Position numbers and translations under genes: made by a program. DNA of 64,000 bases. Source: Ulva prolifera (Eukaryota; Chlorophyta; Ulvophyceae; Ulvales; Ulvaceae). The stretch lies in contig CM041199.1 in NCBI GenBank assembly GCA_023078555.1, forward strand, positions 6,701,315 through 6,765,314. The letters run 5' to 3'. Shown in pieces: positions 48,301 to 61,609 of the stretch (position 1 is the stretch's first letter; the number at the start of each line of letters is the position of its first letter). The notes under the pieces were generated by a model. That model ran no database searches. It saw only the letters and a program-made list of their open reading frames with translations, and had not been told where the DNA came from.

Positions 48301-51300
48301 ATGTCCGAGCTGACTCCCGGCAACCACAGTGTCCTGACGCTGAGATCGAAGGCCGATGCTCGACTACGCTACGCACTTCCGAAGAGTGCGCTCCATGGTG
48401 CTCCACGAATTCAGTGAATCTATGTCAAGCTACTTTCATGCTTGAGAGCAGCACATGTTGTCGGTTGGTGACCGCAAACAAAACGAACTCGACACTAGAT
48501 TGGCCCGTCACGAGTCAGCCCTGTGCCGCATACGGCGGCCTCGGCTACAACCCGGCGCTTCAGAGGAGTGTAAATTGTCACATCGCTGATGTGGTTGTTG
48601 ACCCAATTGGCATGGATGTGATTTCTTGCACGTGGGCCGTTTTCTGCCAGCTGCATAATCCACTGCATGCACATGGCATGCACGAGCTGTCCATGTTACA
48701 CATGGCATTCGAATCTTCATGAATCCCATGTCATACAGCACTTGTTCCACGGTCAGAGTTACGTCAGCGACAGGTATGCCTGAAATGCCATCTCTGCAGA
48801 GCTCTGGGCTACAGGTGGCTGACATGGGCTACTTGTACAGGTCCTTGTAGCGCCCTTAATGTGGACCCTCCCCATGTCCTGGCATCTCATGAGGATCCAC
48901 CCAAGTCTGACCGCTCACATTACCCAAAGTACAAGCCGTTAGTGTTCCCAACAGCACAGCATGACAGCTCAAACCCCGAGTATAATGGCCCACTTATTGA
49001 GACCCCTCGCATCAAGCCATGTGATCCGCCCTCACCGGTGCCAGGTACAGCACAGTGTATGGCGGATCCCTCAGAAGCATGCCATGTCTCAGCACCCACC
49101 GACAGCTTGCCACTTCTTGGCATAGCTGACTTGCCTGAAGACGCTATCAGCTGCACAGGCCAGTCATGTGAGAGCAGAGAAGATCAGCCACTTCCCAGGA
49201 CCGATGGATGCAGCTTGGAATACAATGACCGGTGCATGACCAAGCAGCACATGCAAAGCAAGTCGTGCGGAGACAGTTCTGAAATGCTGTCTGCGCCTGA
49301 TCCTGGGGAAGGTGTGGACAATGTCGCATCGTGCTATGTCAAAGCTGCCGCGTGACAGTGTTGGCAGTGTGTGCTGTGGCAGTGTGTGCTGGGGCGGCGG
49401 GCTGCTGAATTGGGTTTGCCTTGCCGTTGCATCCTTGAACAAAGGCCACACGCACTGGTCTGATAGTATATATTGACATCAGTGCGCGCGGTGATCTTGC
49501 TGGCATCTTCTGATCATGCTGTCGAATCTGTCGCATCTCAGATGATGTGCTGCAGGATCTGACTGCGAGATCACGGTTGCCCTCAGGGCTGCCAGTGGCC
49601 ACGATGAGCTAGTGGTTGAAGAGACTCACAGCCCTTCCCGAGCAGATGATCGGCGCCGGCACGTATTTGTCCCGTCACATGCAGATATAGAGGTTAGCCG
49701 GCAGTCATCTGACGTGACCATGGAAGAGAGGCTCCTGACGGAACGACGATTCGAGGATCTCAGAAGTGGCTGTCACAGTGAAGGAGCAGTTGAAGTGGTG
49801 CCCAACAACGTGCTTCCAGCCGTCCACAATGAGCAGCCTGCCGTTGAACCAGCGCCTCAGGACGGTATGCAGAGCCTACGTGCGAGCGAGGTGCGATTGA
49901 GATCACCTGGAGGGCAGCAGTGCTGCTGGGGATGCCAACGCTGTTCACATTCAAAGGCACATGTAGATGCTTGCAGTCCTGGGCTTTTGCTTGGTGCAGT
50001 GTCAATAGGTTAGCTTTGTGTTGTCCCTGCTCGTTGTGTATGTCGACTTGTCAAAGCAAAGGACTGTTTTCTCGGCCAATTCCCTTGCGGGTTGCTCGTC
50101 TTCCTAAGCCCAACAGGGAATCATGACATGGCGGCCGCCGCAGATGGGACCTCTGGACTTCAACTTTGTGATACTGCATGCCACGTCAACTGTGATGTCG
50201 ATGTGCATGCATGTACACCACGGTGTATATTGTGCTGCATCACCCAGCCTTGCATGAGGCGACCAGCACCTGTGGCGAGAATTTTATGGCACAGAGATGT
50301 TGCAGACGCTCACTGGAGTATGTACAGTGGTTCTTTGTCCATCAATCGTATGCATGGTGCACACGATCGTTTTGCCGAATTCTATGTCTTCGCAACTTTG
50401 AGGCCTGAAAGAAATGTTTGCAGGCAGGACATTGCAGCCAGGTCAGCTCAAGGCTGAGCAGTGCGGCCGGTGCACCTAATATGCCGAGAGGCACCAGTGC
50501 GACACAGGCGGGCCGCCTCAAGCTTGCACATAGCTGTGCTGACAGCAGCAGGCAGGTCAGTCGGCCACATTCTCTTCAGATCCTAAAAAATAGCGAAGCA
50601 GCGGCAACGAGCGCACAAGCCCAGTGCTCGCAGCAGCATCTCTCCTCTGACGTGACTGATGACACTCAACATGAGCACTCGCAGCTCCACAATTCCTTCC
50701 CTGGTGTGTGCTGCACATGCACACATTCTGCCATGGTACATTTGCACCTGCATGCCGGCTGTCAAGCGCCTGAGAGGGTTTGCAGCACATACACCTTGCT
50801 TCAACCCTGAATGCAGTGTGAGCATCAGATTGCATATGATCCTGTACTCACGAGCAAGTTTCCCTTTTGAGATTGATGCACTGGACAGGCTGCCTTGCCT
50901 GGCGATTAGTGATGTGATCTACCCACGTGTCACTTTTGAAAAAATAAATGATTTACCCTCACCTTTGAAATAGCTCTTGCCTGTGGGTTGAGCCTTCTGG
51001 AAACCAGTGCTGTTGGACAGAAAAGCTGGCTACCGCTGCGTTTTTGCCCATACTCAATGTGTGCAGCCTGTAAGAGGTGCGCTGAGTCCACTGTGTGCTA
51101 CGTACCCAACGCCTCTCACAGTCTTTTGCGATATGCAGATGTCGGGGCGTGTCCCTCACCAGGCCCACCTCCGCATGCAGCGCAGCAGGCAGTCTTCATG
51201 CATGACAACCCTCTCTGCTGGCCGGAATCGCCGGGCTTCTCTGCAGCCACGTCGCCACACCGAGCGTCGTCACAACCTCAGCACTGCTCGTCCCCAGGGA

Positions 51301-54300
51301 TTGCAGCTGCGCGCTCGACCACAGCCGCCGCTGCATGGGGTGTCCAGCATGCCCCTGCTGAACACACCGCCACCAAGGAGACGCAGACATCAACAAGGTT
51401 CACAGCTGCAGCCCTGCGAGCCGCGCTGTGCAGCCAGGATGCAGCTTCCGGCAGCAGCGGCGTCAGCTTCACCTTCACAGACAGCCATGATGCCACTGTG
51501 AATCTGAATGAGAGTGGTGAGCTGATGCGGGAAGCCTCAGCAGCGCTCTCTCCCGTCCTTGAGAGCAGTGGAGCCAACTGTACCCGCCCACCCGCACCAG
51601 GCATGCATGGCGACTGTCGCGGAGCGGCGCCGCCCCGCCACTTCCTGTCCGCAGCACCGACTCAGCTGCCTCCCTTGGCAGCGCACAGCACAAGCTGCAG
51701 GGTCAGCCTCGTCGGCCTGACCGGAAACGCTGGTGTTGCGGTTGACCCTTCGGTGTGCCCGTCAGAGTCTGACACCGTGTTTGAAAGCTGCTGCGAGCCT
51801 TCCAGCCTTCACAGCAGCCTTGACATCACATCAGGCGACTGTGAGCCATTCCGCGACAGGTGCTGGACCACTACAATGTCAATAGATTGCCCCGGCAGTG
51901 ATGGCGTCAAGGCGGACAGCAGCAGCGCGCCCGGGCAGTCTGAGTCGTTTGAGACGTGTTCCGGGAGCGGTGCTGTAGGGTACCTCGCATGCCCCCCTCA
52001 TGATAACACAAAATTCAAAGCAGTACCTGAGCGGGACTCTCTTGAGCTCGAGGCAGAAGACACGTCAGTGGTGTTTGAGCGCATGAGGGCTGTTGTGGCA
52101 TCCCGGCTGAGCATGATTTCTCCGCGCACAGCCACGACAGTCCACCCAAACGAGGTGACACCGGACGCAAGCTCTCCTGCTGTAGTCGCCCCGGTACAGA
52201 TGCGTGTGCTGGACAAAGACTTGCACTCTGCGGCTTGCCACGTTGCCGAGGGCACGTGTGACTCTGTTTCAGTGTACAGCTCTCCAATGGGTCAGGACAC
52301 CAACACTTCAACAGTCTCAATGGCAAGCCAAGACAGCAGCGTTGAGACAGGGGGGCGCCAAGGCGGACACATATTACCTTATGAGGGGCAGACGTTCGTT
52401 CGCGGTCATACCCACGAATCGGAGATGAGTTCAAACAAGGTGGACATGTCCCACAGCACTGATGCTCAGCATCAAGAATCTGCTGGCTTGCTCCCGCCAG
52501 AAGGGCCTGTGACAGTGCAGCGGGCAAGCGCTGCGCAGTACTCAGCACCGCCCAGGCCTCCAGGCGCTGAGGACTCCTCGATGATCATGATGCCCTCTTG
52601 CAGCAGGACAGCAATGGACTCACATGGGGACGGTGGTGTGAATGAAGAGACTGAGCGCGATCCTGCGGCAAATGATGATGCGGAACCAGTTCGACCGGGC
52701 ACATCCCTCAAGCCACAGCAGCACATGCACGTCACACCACATGCATGTGTTGATGGCACAGCCCCAGGTCATGAAGGATCAAGCCCCCACCCCGTCAGTG
52801 CTGTAGAGGGAGCTTCGCAGGTGCACCAATCGCATGCCCAGTTTCCCTGGGACACAGAGGTAAGCACTGCCTCTCGAGTTGTCCACATTGCTGCCACCCG
52901 AGTTGCCACATATACTGCCATGTGCTCAATTCTGCGGCCATGGTGCAACTTAGTTGCAATGACAGCGTATTCTTGGCTCCAGGAATGACATCATCCGTAC
53001 ACCGGCATACCACAATCTGTGGATGCAGGAATCTATTCAAGGGCTCTCCATTGAAGCCTCTCAGTCACTCACTGCAAGTCTCATCCATGACTCCGCAACC
53101 TCTACCTGCAGCGCACCATCCTTCAAGTTTGCCGTGCACGACCGTTCAGCCCTCGCCAGCTCCCCAGACGTCAGCGAGTCGCCCGGCTGCTTGATGCCAC
53201 ACGCGTTCACGCTCGACGCCTGCGGCTCCTCCGCACCAGCGTTCAGCTTCCCACAGGCTGCACATTCTGATGACGAAAGTCGCCAGGCGAGTCTCCCGGG
53301 GAAGGCCGCCACCGTGGCCCCCTGCTCAGTCTTTCCGAGACCGCTGCAGCTCTCAGGAGTCAGCGGCCATGGCACAGCACCTACCGGCATTATCCTGTCA
53401 CCGGACGCATGCCCGCCCGGAAGTGATGGCAGTGCTTCCATGCAGGCATGCGTGCCGCACAGCGCAGGCCGTCCCTTCATACCAGCGTCGTACTCCGCCC
53501 TGACTCCATGTGCTGCTGGCCCAGTGCACCCACGCTTGGAGACGGTCGATGAGCACACCCCCTCGCCCATGCATCCGCTGCAGGAGGCTGCGCTGCACAT
53601 TCCTCCCGGATATGTAGGCAAGGCACGCCCGGGTCTCGCTGCAATGATGCACGTGTCATCTGGCATGCACGGAGAACCGTCGCCAGACATCACTTGGTCG
53701 CCACTGCGGCAGCGGGGGATGCGGCTTCCAAGCCCGAACTATTCCTCCCCCGCTGCGCTGGGAGCTGCGCACGCGCATGCCCTGTCAGGCCACTTCATCT
53801 ATGCATACGGCCACACGCAGCTCCCGATACTGGAGAGCAGCTCCGGACCTGAAGGCCGGGTCTCCAAATCGCCGGTGTCACCTTCGGATGCCGCCGATGA
53901 GTCAGACAACCCAGCCCCGGGAAACGCAAGTGCCGGGGGGCTCGGTGAGCCTGACGAGGCAGGAGAGCGCGACCGTGGGGGTGCAGGGCGGCGGCTGTGG
54001 CTGTGCATGACGTCGCCGCGCATGAAATCGGCAGACGGCGAGGGCCATGCTACCACCGCGGCAAGTGAGGCCGTGGCAGAGGCAGGAACGAGTCGGCGGG
54101 AGAGGGACCGGGGTGTGGGAGGTAGCATGTGGCGGCGGCAGCAGCAGGGCAGGGGGGGGGCAAGGTCGGATGTGGCTGTGCATGCGCCGCGGCTGGTTTC
54201 GCAGGAGGGTGCGCGGGAGCTCAGCCTGTTGTCCTTCGGTGGCAGCGCTTCCAATGCCGTGCTGCCCTGCCCCGGCGACGTCAGCGCCTCTGTCGGAGGT

Positions 54301-55492
54301 GCGAGCTATGATCATGCACCCACATAGGCCTGTTACTTGCATTTGTTGGCGAGGCGCGGTGCAGACACTGCGGTGTGTGTGGCACAAATGGGGATCCGGC
54401 GGAATATGGTCATTGAGGGGAATTCCCGGTGCCAACCCATTTGGTGTCAGGAGATGGCACACATATTGACGCATGCACATCAGACCGTTTGTGCGGAGGA
54501 CGCGTAATGAACTGCGTGGTAGGTGTTGAGCCCGCTTGTTGAGCTAGTACATGCGAGCAGGATACAGCATCCCCATGTGATGTGGCTGTCGCGACTGTCC
54601 ATATTGACCTGCCTAGATTCTGCCCGTCCTTGTCCATGCAGTCCATAAACTTTCACGAGTGGCCGGTTGTACCATTGCTGCAAGCCCAGTGTGTTCTTCC
54701 GATGTGGCTTCCGATGTGGCTGCTACCAATAGTGCTTACGCTGATAGAGCCTCCTCACGCTGACGAAAGCTTGCAGGGACCACAGTGACACTTTCGGACG
54801 CCCTTCTGCCGATGCCTCCCGGTGACACGGCCACAGAGTCGTCGGAGCTTCTGATCAGCATGCCCCACGCAGCAGGCACGACTCCTCACCCCCATGGTGC
54901 TATGGGACCAACCTTGTTCCGCAGCGGCGATGTTCACGACACAACCGGACCCTCTGATTCTGGCGGCGTTGCTCAGCTCCTTCCTCCACATTCCGGCACC
55001 ATTCAGTCGGACGCGCTGAGCACTGCCGAGCCCTTTGCAGCACACGTGGCAGCTCCGGCTCCAGCAGCATCCGAGACGGCAGCCGCCGTATCCGGATTGA
55101 ACTCCAGCTGCATGAGCGATCGCTCTCCGCCTTGGTCTGGCGGCACTCATGCGGAAGTGGCCGCGGGTGTGCAGCAGCCCGAGCGGAGCCAGCGGGGGCC
55201 ACCAATTGTGGCTCAGGACCACCAGCAGAGGGCTGAAGCTGTGGAGGAAGCTGCAGTTGTTCAAGGCTCCACCCCAGGTGCAGCCGATGGGGCTGCAGGT
55301 GGCTTGAGGCAGGGCAATGTTGTTGATGGCGCAGTCAGCGCCACGGCTGTGACAGCGCATGGCGTGCTTCCAGGTGGCCATGCCGGCCAGAATGATGCAA
55401 AACCTGGCAGAGAGGCCGCCTCTGACCAGAAGCAACGATCGTGGATGGGTACGTGGTTCTGCTGCGGCAACAACAGTATGGCGGACTCTTGA
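48301..55492 (+). CDS. Large Ser/Pro/Thr-rich disordered protein with C-terminal Cys pair
   Basis: Eight exons: 48301-48385, 48841-49351, 49587-49864, 50117-50196, 50424-50703, 51139-52859, 53029-54298, 54777-55492, giving 1,646 residues with consistent phases. It begins MSELTPGNHSVLTLRSKADA. The rest is low-complexity, rich in Ser, Pro, Ala, Thr and His, with no domain I recognise, no membrane span and little predicted structure. It ends WMGTWFCCGNNSMADS; the paired Cys1637-1638 beside aromatic residues could be S-acylated, anchoring the tail to a membrane, which is inference. Exon 6 has a consensus GTAAGC donor. The small exon 50117-50196 and its 3' limit are the least certain (50202 is an alternative end). 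The long uninterrupted frames of exons 6 and 7 are strong evidence of coding. Confidence 0.75.
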
Positions 55493-57824
55493 GCGGAGCT
55501 GGCGAACTTGCAGAGTTCTGCAAACACAAGCCGTATGCCCCAGACGTCTACAGCTTTCTTTTGTGGTTGATTTTGCCGTTCCATTTGGTCGGCAGCGCGT
55601 GTGTATGGACGGCTGTGCAGGCCTGCTGTGAGATGTGGGATAGAAAGCATATGCTGTGCATCGCAAGTTAGCTGCGACATGCATTATGATAAAGCCAGTG
55701 ATGGTGGAGCTTGCACTGGCATGCAATGCGTTGACATGTGTGCTGCATGCCACCAGGTTGGGGCAAGGCACTGCCGCAAATAATAATCAGATGGAGAGTG
55801 ACAGCTGCTGGCTTGATGGGGCGTCCTTACAATGACAAGTAGCCGTTAGTCAATGCTGTCGCAGATGTTGTCTTGTACTCGAGGCCGTGGACTTTTTGAT
55901 GTTACAGTAGGACTTGCAGTAAGGCAGAGATGCGCATGCACGCATCATGCCTGCTCCACCAATGATGGCTAGATATTTAGAATGGGGTCGGCAGCGTACA
56001 GTTTGTATGGGCATGTACATAATGGCCCGTTTTATGGTATGGTAGTCTAGGTGTAGGCTGAAGCGTTGGTGCTTCATCGCAGCGATAGCAAAGTGGAGAT
56101 GTCACTTTCAGCTATGTGCAGGCATGAAACATCGATCATGATTTGCCTGCGATTCGTGTGTAGAGCTCCTGGAGTTTTGTACTGTAACTCTGCTGGAGTC
56201 AAGCCATATTGCCATGGCAACGGGAAAGTGTGCTGTTACCTGACGACTGTGCACTGCACCCTCACACGGCATCTGGGCTGATGGAAGACAATTTCATATC
56301 CTTTTGTCTGACAGGAATCCTCAGATCTTCGCATGCCTAGTCGTTGCAGGCAGGATCGTCAAGAACAAAGGCCTGCTCTGCATCGCTTGTGCACCCAATC
56401 TGGGAGCCCAACTTGCAATGTCTCAAGAGTCTCATGCAGCGCTTGCTCTACATGAGCAGCGCGACCTCGCTCATGCACAACTGTGCACAGTACCCACACT
56501 ACCACAACTGTTGCTGCTCCCCATCGGCTGCTGCAATGGCACCGTGACACCTGGCTGGGTCCTGCAAGGCGCCAGTGGGCCACAGTTCGGTACATGGTAT
56601 GTCCGTGCCACTGTTTCCCACAGCAGCTCGTCACCTGGTGTCTGTTCCGCATCTCCTCATTGGTGGCGCTGTAGGGACGGCGGATGCGCTGGAAGGCGGC
56701 CTGGCGTCCGGCGTGTTGCACGGTTTTCTTTCCCTGGATCTGGCACCAAATGCGGGACAAATTGCGCTCGTGGTCTGGCTCACGGCCGGAGCAGCTCTGC
56801 AGCAGAGGTTGCTTGTGTTGAGTGTCCATATTCCTGTACGTCTGCGGTTGCAGCTAGGTGGCATGTTGTACATGTGTATGTGAGCATGCTGACGAAGGAA
56901 TTGCCAGCAAGACGGGAGCATGCGGTGTGTGTGCCCAGGAGCCAATGGATCTGCATGGCTTTGCTGCCACAGCAGCTATGCTTGTGTCATGGATACAAGA
57001 TGCAACACTGACGAAAACGCTGCATGTATGCGGGTCAGAGTTGCCTGCATACTTTAGTGCATGATCTGGTCCAACCGACTTTCTCCGAACAAGTGGAACG
57101 GGTCATGTCTGCTTGGTACACAGCATGGGAGGGGGGCATAAGAGGGGGGAGGAACATATGAAACGCGTCAGAAGCTGTCATCCACTCGCCTTCGTATTAT
57201 GATGATATGAGCAAGACGAGTTTGTGCTAGCGCCAGGCGTGGCGCATCTATGTATCTCGAGTGCTGTGCGGAGTTCGTCCATGTTAATCACAACACCGTC
57301 ACTCGTCAGCAGCCGACCGCATTGCTCGTGTGATTAGCCCGCAATACTTGTTATTTGTTTGTCGCAAATATGTGATGCGCAACCAAGGTTTGGGCAGTCT
57401 TTTGTCCCGTCGCCCATCCTCTCGATGCAAATCTTGGAAGCGGATGCTGAGCCTGGAAGTGGCTTCTGTGTTTGCTCCACAGAGTTGGAGTTGGAGTTGG
57501 AGTTCAGCATTGCTTGTGCACTTGCTCGATAGGCTTTCTGCATCACCTCTTGGTGGCGGTTTACGCTGTGTGCCTCGGGGACGTGTGTCTCTGTCTCTCA
57601 GAGGCTTTGGTGGCTGCAGTGCCACTGCCACGTTTCATGCGCGCACAAGTGACAGCGCTGCATGTTTGCTATGCCAACAGCTACAGCAACAGCGCAGTAA
57701 AAAACGATTGAATCCGCACCACTGTCACATGGGCTGATGCTCTAGGTGAAGCCCCGCGTTCTTGAATGTTGAAGCGGAGCTAGTGTTGCCGTCGCACGGG
57801 TCCGGAAATGATACTTTGAGTTGA
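55493..57824. other. Spacer with possible minus-strand exon
   Basis: 2.3 kb without a confirmed gene. A (GAGTTG)n microsatellite lies near 57484-57507. A possible exon is listed separately at 56635-56796. Long frames on the plus strand near 56304-57011 have no family resemblance. Confidence 0.4.
56635..56796 (-). CDS. Possible isolated exon
   Basis: 54 codons between a CTGCAG acceptor and a GTGACG donor, phase 0, reading SCSGREPDHERNLSRIW and later RRPYSATNEEMRNRHQ. The composition looks coding on this strand. A second frame downstream in the transcript (about 56360-56480, HERGRAAHVEQALHETLE) could belong to the same gene. I cannot find a start or connect the pieces, so this remains speculative. 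Confidence 0.25.
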
Positions 57825-59940
57825 ATGACCACAGAAATTAGCGCCGAAGTGGCCAAAATGGAGAGTCTAGATCCACTTATCCATAGTATTGCGCTGAATG
57901 TCGATGATCTAGCGTTCACCGGCTCAACAAAGATGCTGCAGGTTTACCATGAGTTTGTCCAGCCCGGCACAGATGTGCTCGAGACAAGGCTGTCGCTGCC
58001 GTCAGAGATTGCACCGATGCTGTCACTATGTGCTGGAGTATTTGTACCACTATACTTTCTCGGCTCGCTGCTGTTTTCATGGCTGCGATTTTCTGGCAGC
58101 ATCAAGTGCGTCTGTTACCTACGCTCACAGTAGTCTGTGGCTCGCCTTTGCCTGATGATAACGAAACTTCGACATGCTGGTAATTATTGCTCTGGTAGTA
58201 CCACGTACCCACCATGGATTCTGGGCTCCGTGTGTTATGCCAGATTCTTTTTTTCAGGTGGGAGATGTCAAGCACAGTTCCATCGATGCTGCATGGAGTT
58301 GTATCGACAGTTGTGGGATTTTGGCTACTGCATGATCACTGGAATGCAAACGGAGCCCTAGTTGCTGACATGACCAACACCGTCAAGGACACAGCATTGA
58401 TCCAATTCTCCTGTGTAAGTCAGCGCCTCCTGTCTCCTGCAGATCATGCATAGTGTCCGCATCAACACATATATGGCATGACGTCATACACCATGATCAC
58501 GTTGTAATTCCGGTGCACTGGAGCGGCATGCAGAGATCGCAGATAGCATGTAGGTTGTCCTGACAGCGCACCATCCCACAATGTTGAGTGAGCTTGTGCC
58601 CCTACACTCCCTGCCCGACAAGTTGTGTCAAAACCTGGCAGCTTGACATCTAGACTTGCGTGCAGGCATACTTTATCCACGATTTATTCATCTATGTCGG
58701 AATTTTCGCACCTCAAGAGCGCCTCTTTGCCATGCATCATGTGGCGGTCCTCATGTGCGCCTCGATGAGCTCTCGACCATCACACAGACAACGAATTCAC
58801 AGCCTTGATCGGCTTACGTTTCTGCACATTGGATGGGTCAGCCCGCGGCGCACGCTTTGTTGCTGCACACCCGGGCAGTCAATCTTCCGTCTGCTGTTCC
58901 ATGTAGCATGGTGACGTTTTGCAGTGAAAGCAGCATGGCCATGGGTGTGGGACTTCAGTGGGGAAAACTGGACAGAGCAGCTTGTAGATATGACTGTGTG
59001 TGTATGGCAATGTGAGGCGCTGCGTGCGCTTCTGGCAGTGTCCATGCCACACAGAGAGCAAACAGCTCTGCTCTCCCATCGTCAGACATGCCTCCTAGCC
59101 ATCCATCCACACAAACATGTACTGCATCTGCGACGAAGATTGTGCACGTTCTGTCGGCATGCTGCTGTGCAGTGTGAGTGCTGCAGTTGTCTTTGTGTTG
59201 CACGTGAAGAGATCAGCCTTCTTGCACCTCGGAAATCGTGCTGACAGATCAGACATCGTGTTGCCAGGAGCCTGCAACAAGAAGCCGCACTGCAGGTATA
59301 TGCTGACCACACAGTACTTGGGATATGGCAACATCACAGCGGTGCTCGCCATCACGATGGGTGAGGTCACGTCCCCCATTCAAAACGTGTGGTTCCTGCT
59401 GAAGCACCTGCGATATCGACACAAAGTCGCAGACCAGGTGTTTGCGTACGTCAGCTGGATATATTCCGCCTTCTACATCTTCATTCGCAGCGGATTCGGG
59501 CTGTTCATGGTGCGTTGTTGAACTCTCTTGTACTTCCATCTATCTCAGCTCTGGTGCCCCTGTATGTAGGTGTCTGTAGGTGTCTGCTCCTATCCTGACG
59601 CAGCGCGGCGGTGCAGGTGTTGTACAACGCCCGGAGGGTGATCGCCGCGCGGAGGTTCACCGGAGCCGTGCAGGCCTTCCTCGTGTTCATCCTCTGCGGA
59701 GGCTGCCTGGCGTCACAGCTCTGGTGCTACAAGATCTCCTTCCGCCTGTGGTCCAGGTACCGGCCCGCCTACGGCACGGTCCGCGGCAGCAAGGCTCGCG
59801 CCTCCGCCGCTGACCCCGGCCTCGCCAGCAACGGCACAGCAGCCAGCAGCAGCCGGGGTGCCAGTGTGAATGGTGCGGCAGCAAGCGCCACGGGGAACGA
59901 GGGGCTGCCGACAAACGGCGGCACCAGGAAAGCCGAGTGA
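57825..59940 (+). CDS. T
   Basis: TLC-domain (TRAM/LAG1/CLN8) membrane protein. Five exons: 57825-58105, 58258-58414, 58666-58754, 59296-59509, 59617-59940, giving 354 residues with agreed phases (2, 0, 2, 0). Several hydrophobic spans are visible, the first at about 66-88. Core features of the fold are HDLFIYVG, the HH pair at 170-171, and YLGYGNITAVLAITMGEVTSP with Glu199, matching the TLCD-type motif in which an acidic residue precedes S/T-P. A basic YRP segment follows the last span, then a Ser/Ala/Asn-rich tail. Relatives include ceramide synthases and TLCD proteins that affect membrane lipid composition; this one is nearer the TLCD4/TMEM56 type and lacks a clear ceramide-synthase Lag1 motif, so substrate is unknown. 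It probably sits in the ER or plasma membrane. Exon 2 has a consensus GTAAGT donor. Confidence 0.8.
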
Positions 59941-60008
59941 AAGGGCGCACGGCCATGTTTGATGCATTGGGGTTGCCCGCGAATGGCGGCACCAAGAAAG
60001 CTGAGTAA
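59901..60008 (+). repeat. Tandem duplication of the C-terminal coding end, 68-bp period
   Basis: The last codons of the TLC gene (GLPTNGGTRKAE then stop, 59901-59940) recur 68 bp downstream at 59969-60008 as GLPANGGTKKAE then stop. The second copy lies in the 3' untranslated region. Confidence 0.8.
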
Positions 60009-61609
60009 CACGGGCATGCGGCGGTCACACATGCATTGTTTAAAGCATGCCGAATGGATGTCGACAGGCTGCAGCTCAGGTCAGCTGCGCTCGAGTGTAC
60101 TGCACACAGGCAGGCGTGGACGTGTTGGGCTCTAAGGACGCTAGCCTGCGGGCATATATGTGGCAGGCAGGGATGGCGTGCGAGAGCTTTCCTTTTTCAC
60201 GGTACAACAACTTATGTGTGCTGTCCCTGACTACTTGCTCTGGGGTTGATGCAGACATTGCTTTAGCAAGCGTCACCAGAATTAATGACGGAGACATGCA
60301 GAGGGTTTTGTTTGCACGGCCGGCAGCTACAGACTCTGTAGTACAGCGGGTGCGGTCTGGATGGAGATTCATGAGTAGGGGGCAGGGAGTGTCTGACAGT
60401 GTCTGCAGTATGGCACAGTGTTTGCGGAGCGGTTTGGCAGGTGCAGCGCAGATACAATGGGCATGTGCACACGTGTCATTCGAGCCCGGGTTGCACAACA
60501 TGTGACAAAGCACAGGCCATTAGTTCCACTGATGTGCCCTGCAGGTTCATCACATATGGCGGCTTGCTGCTTCTGTGAACAGATCTGATGCTTCAATTGC
60601 AAATATGATCTGTATTGCCAATCCGAACGTTGGCTCTGGAAGCGAAGAACATGAGCTCTTTGCATGTTTGTGCACAGTGCCTTGTCCTCGACTGCCGTTG
60701 GCACCGTCAATCATGACGACCATTTGATTTATATGTTTCTGAGGCCATGCCCTGCACTGTCCTGTGGGCGCTGTCAGGGCCAAACATTGAACAGCCACTG
60801 AGGAGTGCTGTGCAGATATACTACTGGACATCGAATGTTTCTCACAGTGCCAGTCAACAGCATTGATCGCAGTGTCACGATAACACATGCCAGAATTTCT
60901 GATAACTGTAAAGTTCTCTAGGCTGTCTGTATGTCTGCCAGCAGGCGCTACGATGGGTGTATCACATTCCCTCCTCCATTACCAACCACAGACCAAACAA
61001 CTAGTCTGTCTAGGCTTGGCCAGGTCAATGATGGTCAAATATCCCAGGCAATGAAACACGCCAGAAAACAAAAAATGGATAGATCATCGGGGCGAGATTG
61101 AAACGATTCCTACAACCCAAGCAAGCGCTATGCGCCGTGCACAGCTCACAGCTCAATGACCGATGCGAAGTCGATCCAGCAGAACAACACACTCCCAGGG
61201 GCGTTTTCGCGAATTCGCCACCCAGGTAGAGCGAGGAGTAGTACAATCAATATCCCAAACCAACATGGCCTTCTTATGCTCTCCGCTATCTGCGAGTGTC
61301 ATGTTTCATGCGCTTGCGCAGAGCGCGACAGCGTTGAGCTGTCGACAGGCAATCGTACGGCGGTGACGCGTTGGCGAGACATGCATGCAGCATTAACGTT
61401 CGACTGCATGAGCTCACGGCTGCAGACAACGCAACGACATCACGCCAGGATACTCAGATGACTATATACATGACTGAGCTGGACGTGATCTGCAGTTCAA
61501 ATAAGTCTTGCACATCCATCACTGGTAGCTGCTTGACCAAGCTCCAACGGGAGCCCAGATAATCATCTCTCCTCCAATAATTCAAATAAAGTAGGGCTTT
61601 TGCGTAGAT
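59941..61609. other. Spacer before the glycosyltransferase-like gene
   Basis: 1.67 kb. Apart from the duplicated gene end at 59969-60008 I see only short chance frames and no RNA gene. Confidence 0.45.

Noticed and set aside
56304-57011. 235-codon plus-strand frame after the disordered-protein gene
   Set aside because: Cys/Ser-rich with no start context, no splice partner and no family resemblance; the opposite strand is at least as plausible.
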